Below, in pieces: positions 1 through 9,682 of a DNA stretch of 64,000 bases. Position numbers and translations under genes: made by a program. The notes under the pieces are model-generated. The model made no database searches and was not told the DNA's origin. It saw only the letters and a list, made by a program, of their open reading frames with translations. The stretch covers positions 66,682 through 130,681 of the forward strand of contig PLYH01000002.1 in NCBI GenBank assembly GCA_003153355.1. Direction: 5' to 3'. Source of the stretch: Candidatus Peregrinibacteria bacterium (GTDB lineage: Bacteria; Patescibacteriota; Gracilibacteria; UBA1369). The stretch's first letter is position 1; every line of letters begins with the position of its first letter.

Positions 1-366
1 GACGCCGACATACACTCTGAAGGCCGCCACAAAAAAAGTAATGATCCATAAAAACGCGCCCCACCTGCGGTCATGGCAAAAAACAATCGCCGCAATCGCG
101 GCTGAAAAAAGCGTATGGTCAGACGGAAAACCGTTATCGGTCGCCGAAGGAATGATCGGAATGAAACGGTTCGTTATGAACGGCCTTGGATCATAATAAA
201 AATATCCCGCAATTTTCCCCATAAGGTAGACGAGTGGCAGCGCAATGAGGGCCAAGAGCAAAACCTGTTTCCGTTTGCCAGGTTTTTGTTTCAAGAGATA
301 GATGAAAGCAAAAACCGGTATAAAAAGAAAAAGGTACTGCGCTCCAAAAATAAAAATTGCGTTCAT
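1..366 (-). CDS. PAP2-family phosphatase, C-terminus beyond window edge (partial)
   Basis: Reverse-strand reading from ATG at 366 stays open to base 1: MNAIFIFGAQYLFLFIPVF...YYDPRPFITNRFIPIIPSATDNGFPSDHTLFSAAIA; the PSDHT motif is typical of PAP2. Confidence 0.8.
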   Translation of the reverse strand, partial: MNAIFIFGAQYLFLFIPVFAFIYLLKQKPGKRKQVLLLALIALPLVYLMGKIAGYFYYDPRPFITNRFIPIIPSATDNGFPSDHTLFSAAIAAIVFCHDRRWGAFLWIITFFVAAFRVYVGV

Positions 367-464
367 TTTGAATTCTTACTAACTCTATGACCCCCAGACA
401 TATTACCTTCAAGAGAAATATTTGAGAAAGAATTAAAGAAAGATTTGTAAACAAAATATTCCAA

Positions 465-540
465 TGGTCGGAGTAGTGGGATTTGAACCCACGACCTCAC
501 CCACCCCATGGGTGCGCGCTACCAACTGCGCTATACTCCG
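465..540 (-). tRNA. tRNA-Pro (anticodon GGG), CCA encoded
   Basis: Reverse strand CGGAGTATAGCGCAGTTGGTAGCGCGCACCCATGGGGTGGGTGAGGTCGTGGGTTCAAATCCCACTACTCCGACCA; cloverleaf folds, anticodon loop ATGGGGT. Confidence 0.93.
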
Positions 541-559
541 GCGGCATTTGCCTGAACCG

Positions 560-1606
560 CTAAATAGAAAACTCTTTCAGCTCGGCTTCCGCCAGTTTAT
601 CACCGGCAACCGTAATTTCAACATAAGTCTTGGGTTTTTTCTGCCGGTCCGGAGTCAAAATATTGCGCTCCGTGCGCCAGCAGTCCACGAAAATATACCG
701 CACGCCTTTTTGGCGCACGTCTTTTTTCACGTGAGCGTGCGAAAGCACAAACAGCTGTTTTTTACCGAACTTGCCGTCCAGTTCCTCGATATCCAAAAAT
801 CTGTCGTCATGCACGCCGTCAAAGCCGTGCTTCAATAAATGCTTCACCATACGCAGATACGGGACGCGGTACATTGGATCATGAAAATGCAGCAAAGGAT
901 CAACGAACAAAATCTTCACGCCGTTTTTGCGCATGATACGGGCCGCCTCCTTCCGGTAATCCGGATACTGTTTGAACACTTCCTGTTGCGGATACAACAC
1001 TTCCTGCTGAGCAAATTTCGCCTTAAACCCCATGAGATATTGCGAAGCCAGATGCGCAGCGAACGGCAGATTCAAAATCTTTCTTCCTTTATATTCAATG
1101 ATCGGTTTTTCATGATTGAAGCCAAAAAAAGGATCGATCAAATTCCCGTGCTGTACGTTAAAATGTTCTTCTTCAAATGCGTGCGTGAAAATAATTTTTT
1201 CGGGATGGCTTCCGAGAACTTTACACAATTTTTCCTGAATTTTAGGCCAGACTACGTCCGCGTCGTGATTACCGATCACAAAAACCAGTTTGGTATTCTT
1301 CAACCCCACAAACCGCTTCAAAGCTTCAAAAACCGCAGGGTGCGCTTCAAGAATACAGTCGAGTTTCCACAAAGAAATCTCTTCGGTGATGTATCGCGGA
1401 TACTCTCCCTGATAATCCATCTTCAAAAAATCAAAAACATCGCCGTTCAAAACAAGCGTCACTTCTTCATCGCTGCCACTCTCATCCACCCGCACATCAC
1501 CGACGTGTCCAATAAAACGCACGAGCGCATCATCATCATGGAAATCATCCATAATATCGCCCTTGCCCATTTCAATATCGCCGATCACGAAAAAACGTCT
1601 GTTCAT
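560..1606 (-). CDS. Calcineurin-like metallophosphoesterase
   Basis: Motifs GDIEMG, LNGDVFDF, VIGNHDAD, LSHAH. Confidence 0.8.
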   Translation of the reverse strand: MNRRFFVIGDIEMGKGDIMDDFHDDDALVRFIGHVGDVRVDESGSDEEVTLVLNGDVFDFLKMDYQGEYPRYITEEISLWKLDCILEAHPAVFEALKRFVGLKNTKLVFVIGNHDADVVWPKIQEKLCKVLGSHPEKIIFTHAFEEEHFNVQHGNLIDPFFGFNHEKPIIEYKGRKILNLPFAAHLASQYLMGFKAKFAQQEVLYPQQEVFKQYPDYRKEAARIMRKNGVKILFVDPLLHFHDPMYRVPYLRMVKHLLKHGFDGVHDDRFLDIEELDGKFGKKQLFVLSHAHVKKDVRQKGVRYIFVDCWRTERNILTPDRQKKPKTYVEITVAGDKLAEAELKEFSI

Positions 1607-1615
1607 AGACTTATA

Positions 1616-2539
1616 TTAAAGCGGCTGAGTCCTTGGCACAACAATTACCGCGTTCTGGACATTGTTCATTTCCGGTAAATACTCACCGCCAACGACCAGC
1701 CCGGTGGAAGGTCCGCCGTCCAGATTAATCACTGAATGCAATCCAAGCGGCGCAAACAGAGGATTGGTTTTAAGGACGTGCGCAAACTGGTAAAGAGACA
1801 ACGCGTTATCGGAATTCACAAGCGTCTGATGCAGAACAACCAGAATCACGTTGCTGTTTTGATCAATGCCCAGAGCCGTTCGCCCCGCGCCTTTTTCCGT
1901 ATCTTTCTGCATAAGATTATTGCCCGCAGGATCAATCAGCGCCGGACCGTTCTGGATCATAAAAGCTGTTGGATCTTTAGGAGCATCCTTAAGCTGGAAA
2001 AGCTGGGCCAGTTGGGCTCCCGCTGGACCGGCGGCCTGAGTGTTCTGTTGAGTATCACTCTCCTGCGTGCCGTTTGCCGGAACATTGTTCGCAACCTCAA
2101 AAACCCCGTCCATTAATTCGGACTGAATAAGTTTATGATAAGTCGACGACGAATCCTGCAAGAGTCCCATCGCTTTAAACTTCGTGTCAAAAAAAGCTCC
2201 GTTAAAAGTCAGAACCGAACCCTGCTCGTCGTGAATCTCCTTCAAACTTTTCGCGCTCGATTGATCAGTATTGTTATAAATTTTGAACTCAAAAAGATGC
2301 GGATCGACTTTCACCACAAAAAACTCTCGGCTGCTGCCGTCATCCAAAGCCGCGATCGTGTCCGCATAAGCAAGACCGTCCTGAACAGGAATCCACCGCA
2401 ATTGCGTCTGCTGCGAAGCATCATTGGAATACAAAACCTTGGCCTGATCGCCGGCCGCGCAACCACCCAGGACCGCCGCATTCAATCCCATAGCCAAGAA
2501 AAGACTCATGGCGACAAAATATTTCGGGGTTGTTTTCAT
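1616..2539 (-). CDS. Phosphodiester glycosidase (NAGPA-like) family secreted protein
   Basis: Start moved to MKTTPKYFVAM with signal/lipobox-like LGGCA; C-terminal GRTALGID...VINLDGGPSTGLVVGG typical of NAGPA domain. Confidence 0.75.
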   Translation of the reverse strand: MKTTPKYFVAMSLFLAMGLNAAVLGGCAAGDQAKVLYSNDASQQTQLRWIPVQDGLAYADTIAALDDGSSREFFVVKVDPHLFEFKIYNNTDQSSAKSLKEIHDEQGSVLTFNGAFFDTKFKAMGLLQDSSSTYHKLIQSELMDGVFEVANNVPANGTQESDTQQNTQAAGPAGAQLAQLFQLKDAPKDPTAFMIQNGPALIDPAGNNLMQKDTEKGAGRTALGIDQNSNVILVVLHQTLVNSDNALSLYQFAHVLKTNPLFAPLGLHSVINLDGGPSTGLVVGGEYLPEMNNVQNAVIVVPRTQPL

Positions 2540-2615
2540 GGGAGCAGTGTATAGTGAAGAACGCTTGAAAGGCAAACAAAATATAAGGATAATAAGGCGG
2601 ATCAACCACCACTAT

Positions 2616-4559
2616 ATGCACAGCAAATCACAAACAAACCGGCTTTTAAACATCGTCTTCGCAAAAATCAACGGACTGCTCGTCTTTTTTGTCGTCTACA
2701 TTGTTTATTTGCTCACGACCTTCCCGACCGTCCAGACCGAAGACTCCGGCGAACTCATCACCTCCGCAATCAAACTCGACATCGCTCATCCGCCGGGCTA
2801 TCCGCTCTATGTTTTAATCGGAAAACTTTTTTCGATCCTGGTTCCTTTCGGCAACATGGCGTGGCGCATCAATATCATGTCCGCTCTTTTCGGCGCGCTC
2901 ACGGCCCAGATCCTTTACGTCATCCTCAAAAAGAAAACGAAAAACGAACTCATTGCTTTCGGTGGATCGCTTTTTTACGCTTTCACCAACATTATCTGGG
3001 GTCAGTCCAACCGCGCCGAGGTCTACACGCTGAACACCTTCGCCCTCGCACTCATCATCTACCTGCTGATGCGCTGGAACGACGAAAAGCGCAGCGAGAA
3101 AAAAAACAAATGGCTCTATTTAACCGCGCTTGCTTACGGACTGGGCATCGGCGATCATCATCTTTTGCTGCTTGCAGCACCTGCTATGGGCCTTTTTGTT
3201 TTGATCAAAAACTGGAAGACCATCATTAATCCAAAAATCGTCATTGGATGCCTCGCGCTTTTAATGGTGGGTCTTTCCGTCTACGCGTACATACCTATCC
3301 GCACGTATGTCGCGCCTTACGACAACCCTGCTTTTATTGACCACACGGGTTTATATACCTGGGATAAATTCATCAATTTCGTAAACCGCAAAATTTACGG
3401 CGGAACCGTGGATATTCCTTCTGCCCAGGCCGCGACGCAGGAAGCAGGCGTCGAACATCTTCCCGCATGGGTGATGAGCGTTGAAAATTTCTTCTCCGAT
3501 TACGGCACGCGCCTCATCAACAATAACGGCAACGGTTTCCTGCCGCTTATGAAAATTATCTTCAGCGAATATTTTTACATTCCGCTTTTTTTCTTTTTAC
3601 CGGGAATGTATTTTCTTTTCAAAAAAGACTGGAAATGGGCCACTTTTATTCTGCTCCTGTTCATTTGCTACAGCGTCATCTTACTGATCTTCACGCCGAT
3701 CGATGCGGATATCACCGATTACACCGCATTCAGCACGCAGCCCTTTATGATGCCCCTCATACTGATATTGGGAATCATTATCAGTGAAGGCTACGCGTGG
3801 CTGTACGAAAGTTTCACCAATAAAAATTTTGCGCTTGGATTCAGCGTTCTGTGTATTCTTCCGGGAGTTTTTGGTATGGGCAAAAATTTCGTTCCCAACA
3901 ACGAAAGCACCAACTACATCGCCTACGATTTTAACAAACTGACGCTGGAAAGCATGCCGCCGAACGGTTACCTGATTTCTGACGGCAGGGACAACATGAC
4001 TTTCCCTTTGTACTATTTAAGAGAAGTCGAAAACATCCGTCCGGACATTCATCTGGAAATCTATTACTCAACCTCGCCTGTGGATGAAGTGTTTTTGCAG
4101 AGCCGTGTTGCGGAAAACGGAGGCCTGCCCGTATTCATCGACCTGCTTCCGCAAAATTACGCCAGCATGGCCATAAAACCTTATAATTTTATTTACGAAT
4201 ACGGTGACGATCCATCCATTCCGCCTTCAACGCTGCAGAACCCGGTGATGCGCGGCATCCGCCAGAATCTGGATTTCCCGAACATGCGTCTGGCCATGCT
4301 CTACTATATTAAAACCGCCATTATCGAAAAAGACCCGGTCAAAAAACAGGCCGCTGTGAATGCCCTCATCAATGCGCCCGGCGACAACGCTTACTACCTG
4401 AACATCCTCGGTGATTACGCCTACACCGTCGGCGATTTTGACACCGCCAAAAAAGTTTACGAAAAATCCAACAACGCCTACGGCCTGCAAAAGATCGACG
4501 ATAAAGTGAACAATCCCGATCACGTTGAAGACTGGAATGTTCAAAACGGCATGTCGTAA
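2616..4559 (+). CDS. DUF2723 (GT117-like) multi-TM protein, putative protein O-mannosyltransferase
   Basis: N-terminal YLLTTFPTVQTEDSGELITSAIKLDIAHPPGYPLY hallmark, multiple TM segments; paralog of 7471..9555. Confidence 0.8.
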   Translation: MHSKSQTNRLLNIVFAKINGLLVFFVVYIVYLLTTFPTVQTEDSGELITSAIKLDIAHPPGYPLYVLIGKLFSILVPFGNMAWRINIMSALFGALTAQILYVILKKKTKNELIAFGGSLFYAFTNIIWGQSNRAEVYTLNTFALALIIYLLMRWNDEKRSEKKNKWLYLTALAYGLGIGDHHLLLLAAPAMGLFVLIKNWKTIINPKIVIGCLALLMVGLSVYAYIPIRTYVAPYDNPAFIDHTGLYTWDKFINFVNRKIYGGTVDIPSAQAATQEAGVEHLPAWVMSVENFFSDYGTRLINNNGNGFLPLMKIIFSEYFYIPLFFFLPGMYFLFKKDWKWATFILLLFICYSVILLIFTPIDADITDYTAFSTQPFMMPLILILGIIISEGYAWLYESFTNKNFALGFSVLCILPGVFGMGKNFVPNNESTNYIAYDFNKLTLESMPPNGYLISDGRDNMTFPLYYLREVENIRPDIHLEIYYSTSPVDEVFLQSRVAENGGLPVFIDLLPQNYASMAIKPYNFIYEYGDDPSIPPSTLQNPVMRGIRQNLDFPNMRLAMLYYIKTAIIEKDPVKKQAAVNALINAPGDNAYYLNILGDYAYTVGDFDTAKKVYEKSNNAYGLQKIDDKVNNPDHVEDWNVQNGMS

Positions 4560-4572
4560 ACCTAAAGCGGTG

Positions 4573-7401
4573 CTATTTTTTCTTGCGCTTGGATTTGGAA
4601 TTGCGGATCAAATAAATGCCGCCGCCCACAACAACCAGCGCAATAACCGCCAGAATCAGCCAGAACAAAAAGCCCTGGTGCTGGGCAAAAGCAGTGACTG
4701 CACCGACCACACCCGAAGCCTGCTGTTCAGGCGCGCTCGGATTTAATTGAGGAGCTTGAAGGTTTGCAAGATTGATCGTAAACGGAACATGGATGTTTTT
4801 ACTCAAAGCCCCGTCTTTCTGCCTAAGAGCCTGGACATACACCACGTGGTCGCCCAAAGGCAATTGGTCGGGAGCGCCAATGGTGAATTCACCGGTCGTG
4901 GTATCGGCGATCAGCGCTGAAGTGAGTACGATACTGCTCCAGGTTGCTGTTACCCTGTTGCCGAAATCCGTTTTCCCCACCAGCACCGGCTTCTGGTCAT
5001 GAATTTCGATGTGCACATCTTTCAAAAGTACGTCCGGGGTAATATTCTGATCAGAAAGTTTCTTCGGAGCGGGCGGATTAACGTTCAGGGTGGTATCAAT
5101 GATGATCGTAACCGGAGGAGATTCAAGAACGTTCTGCTGTTGAGGCAGAAGCGCCCTAGCCAGAATCAGATATTTGCCGTCGCGGATCGGCGTAGGAACC
5201 TGGAAAATAAACACTCCGTTATCCCCCGCCACGGCCTGTCCCAGAACTTTTTCATGACCGTAATCATTTCTTAAAACGATTTCCACGATCGCGCCGGCTG
5301 GAGCAATACCTTTCACGAGCGGCTGCGCATCGTCGATAAGCTGTCCTTCAATAAAACTGGTGATGCGGACGCCCAATTTTTGCAAAGTGGCAGGATCGCT
5401 CTTTGAACCCGGATCATCTGCATTGAGCGGATCAGTATGAAGAACCAAAACTTCTTCGCCGTCGGTAAAGCCGTCGCCGTCGGTATCGGCCTTCGTCGGA
5501 TCGGTGCCGTACTGATATTCAAGACAATCGGACAGACCGTCATGATCAGTATCCTGACTGCAGTCCTGAACCGTAATATTATATTTCTGCTCCCAGCTTT
5601 GAGGAATACTGGTTGTTGTATTGACGTTGGTCGGGAAAGATTTCGGATCCAAAGGATCGGTACCGGCTGCAATTTCAGCGCCGTCGCTGTATCCGTCGCC
5701 ATCCGTATCCAGTTTCAGAGGATCGGTATGGTATTTGAAAATTTCATCATAGTCGGAAATACCGTCGCCATCGGTATCTTTCAGGAACGGGCTGGTGTGA
5801 TATTTGAAAAGTTCGTCGGAATCGGAAATGCCGTCGCCGTCCGTATCTTTATTATTCGGATCGGTTAAATAAACATTCTCTTCAAGATAGGTTGGAATGC
5901 CGTCGCCGTCCGGATCCGCATTCTCGATATTCTGAACATTATTGGTTTTGAAATAGTCCTGAAGATTAGTCGTCCAGGTATCAAAATCTGTTTTGGTCAT
6001 GTAATCGTCAGGCGCAAAACCAGTGCCAGTTTTACAGCTGATGAGGCCGACCTCACAGGCTTTATTGATATAGCGCGGATACCACCACATATAACTGCGG
6101 TCCGGGAAAACATCGTTGAAAAGAGTTTTTTGATTTTTGACGCCATCAGGGCCTCCAAGAAGAGCCTCAAGTTCGGAATAATACTTCCATTTCAATAAAT
6201 CCGTAGAATCCAGAAGAATCTTCAATGCTTCAATGCGTGTGACAATTCGGTCAGGCTTGAACGGGCTGCCGGGTTCTTCGTAATAACCGTTGACGACATC
6301 AAGCATCGTTCCCTTATTGATGGAATCAATAAAAGGCGTTCCAACCGGAACATCCGGATACAACTGGAAAGTTGACGCATCAATGGTTGAGACACCCAAA
6401 ACGCCCGCTGCATGGGCAATATTCATAAACGCCTGAGCCACAAGGACCGGCTTCCACGCCTGGAGATTTTTGAGCAAATCCGGATAACTTGAATATGAAG
6501 CAAAAATGGAAAGACAGTCCGCCAGGTGAGTGCGGCAGCTGCTCAACAGCGTATATTTATTTTCTTCAACGTTGAATTTTTTCAAAATGCGGTCAACAAT
6601 TTCGCCGCGGCTGAGACCGTCTTCCGGTGGAATAAACTGCGGACCCAAAGTGTTTTGAAGAGTGTAAGAAATAGGTTCAGGAGCGGCCTGCGTCGGAAGA
6701 GTATTGTTCACGGGATTCGTATCCGGAGTAAACGGTGGAACCGTAATGATCGGTGGAATTTCCGGAGGTGGCGTGGGTCCGGGGGTTGGAGTTGGACTTG
6801 GTGTCGGAGATGGCGTTGGTCCCGGCGGTGGTGTTGGACCCGGCGGTGGTGTCGGCGTCGGTGTCGGAGATGGCGTTGGTCCCGGCGGTGGTGTTGGCGT
6901 CGGCGTCGGCGTCGGTGATGGAGATGGGGTTGGACCCGGAGTTGGTGACGGGCTTGGGCCTGGACCTCCGCCTCCACCGCCGCCGCCTGTTGGCGGCACT
7001 GGAGGAACAGTAACAGTGACTGTTGAATTTCCTGAAACCGAATAATACGTGGCTGTAACAGTATCAGTTCCCTGAACATTGGCGGTAAGTAAACCGTTTC
7101 CATCTACAGAAGCAACCGTCGTATCGCTAACCGACCAGTTCGTGTTGGGATCGTTGGTAACGTCTGCGGTTGAACTGTCGCTGTAAGTTGCAACAGCTGT
7201 ATATTGCTGCTGCTGTCCGGTAAGCAGAGATTTATTTTGCGGAGAAACGGCGACTGACGCCACCGTCACAATCGGAAAACCGATCGGCACCACCCCCGGC
7301 CCCAGGGCATGAACAAGCGGAGCAACAGACATGCTCGCCAAATAAACAAAGAGACTGAACAAAGCCTGAATGCGTACTGAAATCTTTTTGTTGCGAAACA
7401 T
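4573..7401 (-). CDS. Large surface protein: signal peptide, Big_2-like Ig, Pro/Thr/Ser linker, SLH-like domains, TSP type-3 repeats, Ig-like domains, C-terminal TM with basic tail
   Basis: Big_2-like VASVAVSPQNKSLLTGQQQQYTAVATYSD; PTPSPTPPPGP linker; FNDVFPDRSYMWWYPRYINKACEVGLI SLH-like; DTDGDGISDSDE repeats; WLILAVIALVVVGGGIYLIRNSKSKRKKK tail. Confidence 0.8.
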   Translation of the reverse strand: MFRNKKISVRIQALFSLFVYLASMSVAPLVHALGPGVVPIGFPIVTVASVAVSPQNKSLLTGQQQQYTAVATYSDSSTADVTNDPNTNWSVSDTTVASVDGNGLLTANVQGTDTVTATYYSVSGNSTVTVTVPPVPPTGGGGGGGGPGPSPSPTPGPTPSPSPTPTPTPTPPPGPTPSPTPTPTPPPGPTPPPGPTPSPTPSPTPTPGPTPPPEIPPIITVPPFTPDTNPVNNTLPTQAAPEPISYTLQNTLGPQFIPPEDGLSRGEIVDRILKKFNVEENKYTLLSSCRTHLADCLSIFASYSSYPDLLKNLQAWKPVLVAQAFMNIAHAAGVLGVSTIDASTFQLYPDVPVGTPFIDSINKGTMLDVVNGYYEEPGSPFKPDRIVTRIEALKILLDSTDLLKWKYYSELEALLGGPDGVKNQKTLFNDVFPDRSYMWWYPRYINKACEVGLISCKTGTGFAPDDYMTKTDFDTWTTNLQDYFKTNNVQNIENADPDGDGIPTYLEENVYLTDPNNKDTDGDGISDSDELFKYHTSPFLKDTDGDGISDYDEIFKYHTDPLKLDTDGDGYSDGAEIAAGTDPLDPKSFPTNVNTTTSIPQSWEQKYNITVQDCSQDTDHDGLSDCLEYQYGTDPTKADTDGDGFTDGEEVLVLHTDPLNADDPGSKSDPATLQKLGVRITSFIEGQLIDDAQPLVKGIAPAGAIVEIVLRNDYGHEKVLGQAVAGDNGVFIFQVPTPIRDGKYLILARALLPQQQNVLESPPVTIIIDTTLNVNPPAPKKLSDQNITPDVLLKDVHIEIHDQKPVLVGKTDFGNRVTATWSSIVLTSALIADTTTGEFTIGAPDQLPLGDHVVYVQALRQKDGALSKNIHVPFTINLANLQAPQLNPSAPEQQASGVVGAVTAFAQHQGFLFWLILAVIALVVVGGGIYLIRNSKSKRKKK

Positions 7402-7470
7402 CTCAACGTCAAAATAAATATTTCTATAAATTATAGAACATTTTTTAATTTTGGTAAAGCATTTCTGATA

Positions 7471-9555
7471 CTATTTCGCCTCCTGCTGGAGCAACTTCTC
7501 AAAACTGGCGAATTTTGAGGCATCCTGAGCAAACATCCCCTTGAGCTGTTGATAATCTTGAAGGAACTGATTTTGATCTGATTTCACGAGGGTCACAAAG
7601 TACGGCACCGCACCCTGAGGATCACCGGTCATGATATGGCAAAGCAAAAGCTCAAAATTAATGGAATATTCATCGGGATAAAATCCGTGGGCCTTGTCCA
7701 AAAACGGCAGCGCCTGGGTAAACAGACTCCGTCTGACATCATAATTCCCGATCAGCTGGCTGAAAATATTGACGCTGTCCTGCGCCGTGGACACGGCCTT
7801 GTTAAAAAGATCCTGCTGTTTTTTATCATCGATGCCTCCGTACACCAGACCCAGATCAAGAAAATATCTGCCATGAAGATAGGTATTGAAATGATCCAGA
7901 TTGAGAGCGTCAAACCCGCGGATCTTTACCGCTTCCAGAAGAGGCAAAAGGTCTTCCTGAACCGAAAGATTTTGTGACGGAACGATCTCGCTCACGGGCC
8001 CAAAATAGTTATAGGCCCCTCCCTGATAATCCGTGAAAGGAAAATCGGTAAAAACTCTTCTTCCCGGATTTTGCTGTTCCAGGCCATCAAGAGTCGTAAA
8101 AAAATTATAGACGTTGATCGGACTCGGAATATAAAAATTGATGTCCTGTCTTAACCCTTCGACTTTATTAAGATAGAGAATCGGAAAAAGAGTGTTGTCG
8201 CTGTTCTGGATAAAATAGACGGCATGCTGCGGAAGGATACTCAAAGCCAGGCGTGCCAGGTCATAAGCCACATAGTTACGGCTCTGATTTTCGGATTTAA
8301 AATGTGCGGAAACATTAAAAATCAAAAGGAGTGCCAGCAGTCCTCCGAAAATTTTCGGGATCGGAAGACTCTTTGAAAATGTTTTCGCGACATCATAAAT
8401 GCCCAACAAACTGACAAAAAAGAGCACCGTCAAAACCGGGATGAAAAAAGGCCGGTCTTTAAAAAGTTCCACGGGAATTTTATCCGCCCATCCGAGCCCG
8501 ATCAGATATGAAAAAACGAAACCGTAAAAAACAAAAAGCGAAAGGAACATCCAGAAATGAGCTTTGGATTTTTTCAACAGCCACCAGAAACCCGATGGAA
8601 CAAAAAACAGCAAGCCCCAGAAGTAATCTTCTATAAAATGCTGCATCACATACAAAAACATCTGCCAGACGTGATAGCGCGCCACTTCGTCGAACCACCA
8701 GCTTGAAAAAAACGGCGGACCCTGCTGTTGGACTGCCGGCTGCAGATGAATCGAAGGATCAACCGCGCCGGAAGAGTAAAGTTTGCGCGTCACGTGATCC
8801 CAGAAATTCTGCCAGTTGGAAGGATTGCCCCAGTTGAGAGCCGGATTCATTGAAGCTCGGATCGGCAGATAAAGATAAACCGCCAGCCCGCAGGCAAAAA
8901 ACACACAGGCTTTGAGCAAAAACTTCCAGTCCAGAAAAAATTTCGGGGCGGACAAAATCACAAAAAGCAGAAACGGAATCGCGGCCAAAAACATCATGTA
9001 ATGATCACCCAGACTCAGCCCGTATAAAAAAGCGGCGAACCAAAGAAACCGTTGCGACTCTTTCTGCGAAAATTCATGAAGTTTTTCGCGCCATAATAAA
9101 AGAAGAAACAGAATCAGTAAAAACAACGCCGTGTTCAAAGTATAAACCTCCGCCCGGATCGCCTGACTCCAGAAAATCGTTCCCGCGGCAAACAGCACTG
9201 CTCCGGTTGCGGACAAAAAATCATTGCGGGTAAGCAGCTTAAAACACAGATACAGAAGCCCTGCCGCGAGTGCTCCGCAAAAAGCCGAAAAAAGATTTAC
9301 TCTCCACGCAAAATTTCCGAAGGGAACGAGCAGCGTGAAAATTTTCCCCAAAATATTATACAAAGGATATCCCGGCGGATGTGAAATTCCCAGCGTCGCC
9401 ACGGACGTTGAAAACTCTCCGCTGTCTTCGGTCGTGACCGTCGGATAAAGCGTCAGAATATAACAAAGATACGTGACGAAAAAAACCGCTAAGCTCCACC
9501 AGCGTTCCTGAAAACTTAAACGGCCGGGTTTTTTGAAAAAAGAAAAGGCTTCCAC
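7471..9555 (-). CDS. DUF2723 (GT117-like) multi-TM protein, putative protein O-mannosyltransferase
   Basis: YILTLYPTVTTEDSGEFSTSVATLGISHPPGYPLYNILGK; paralog of 2616..4559. Confidence 0.8.
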   Translation of the reverse strand: MEAFSFFKKPGRLSFQERWWSLAVFFVTYLCYILTLYPTVTTEDSGEFSTSVATLGISHPPGYPLYNILGKIFTLLVPFGNFAWRVNLFSAFCGALAAGLLYLCFKLLTRNDFLSATGAVLFAAGTIFWSQAIRAEVYTLNTALFLLILFLLLLWREKLHEFSQKESQRFLWFAAFLYGLSLGDHYMMFLAAIPFLLFVILSAPKFFLDWKFLLKACVFFACGLAVYLYLPIRASMNPALNWGNPSNWQNFWDHVTRKLYSSGAVDPSIHLQPAVQQQGPPFFSSWWFDEVARYHVWQMFLYVMQHFIEDYFWGLLFFVPSGFWWLLKKSKAHFWMFLSLFVFYGFVFSYLIGLGWADKIPVELFKDRPFFIPVLTVLFFVSLLGIYDVAKTFSKSLPIPKIFGGLLALLLIFNVSAHFKSENQSRNYVAYDLARLALSILPQHAVYFIQNSDNTLFPILYLNKVEGLRQDINFYIPSPINVYNFFTTLDGLEQQNPGRRVFTDFPFTDYQGGAYNYFGPVSEIVPSQNLSVQEDLLPLLEAVKIRGFDALNLDHFNTYLHGRYFLDLGLVYGGIDDKKQQDLFNKAVSTAQDSVNIFSQLIGNYDVRRSLFTQALPFLDKAHGFYPDEYSINFELLLCHIMTGDPQGAVPYFVTLVKSDQNQFLQDYQQLKGMFAQDASKFASFEKLLQQEAK

Positions 9556-9609
9556 AAGATCAAAATAAAAACAAAAACATCATACTCGCACTTGATATGG
9601 TAACCAATG

Positions 9610-9638
9610 TTGACCAAAAAAGTAAAATAAGCTATAAT
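9610..9638 (+). promoter_or_regulatory. Sigma-70-like promoter upstream of DUF916/LysM gene
   Basis: TTGACC - 17 nt - TATAAT, 44 nt upstream of ATG 9683. Confidence 0.65.
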
Positions 9639-9682
9639 TTATTGATCGTTTTGAATCAAAACCCATCCAAATAAAACAAAAA

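Noticed and set aside
839-1678. 279 aa + strand ORF
   Set aside because: Antisense of the clear metallophosphoesterase gene; composition typical of a shadow ORF.
6526-7045. Gly/Val-rich and Arg/Trp-rich ORFs on the + strand (6526..6918, 6704..7045)
   Set aside because: Shadow ORFs of the PT-rich linker on the minus strand; no start context or homology.
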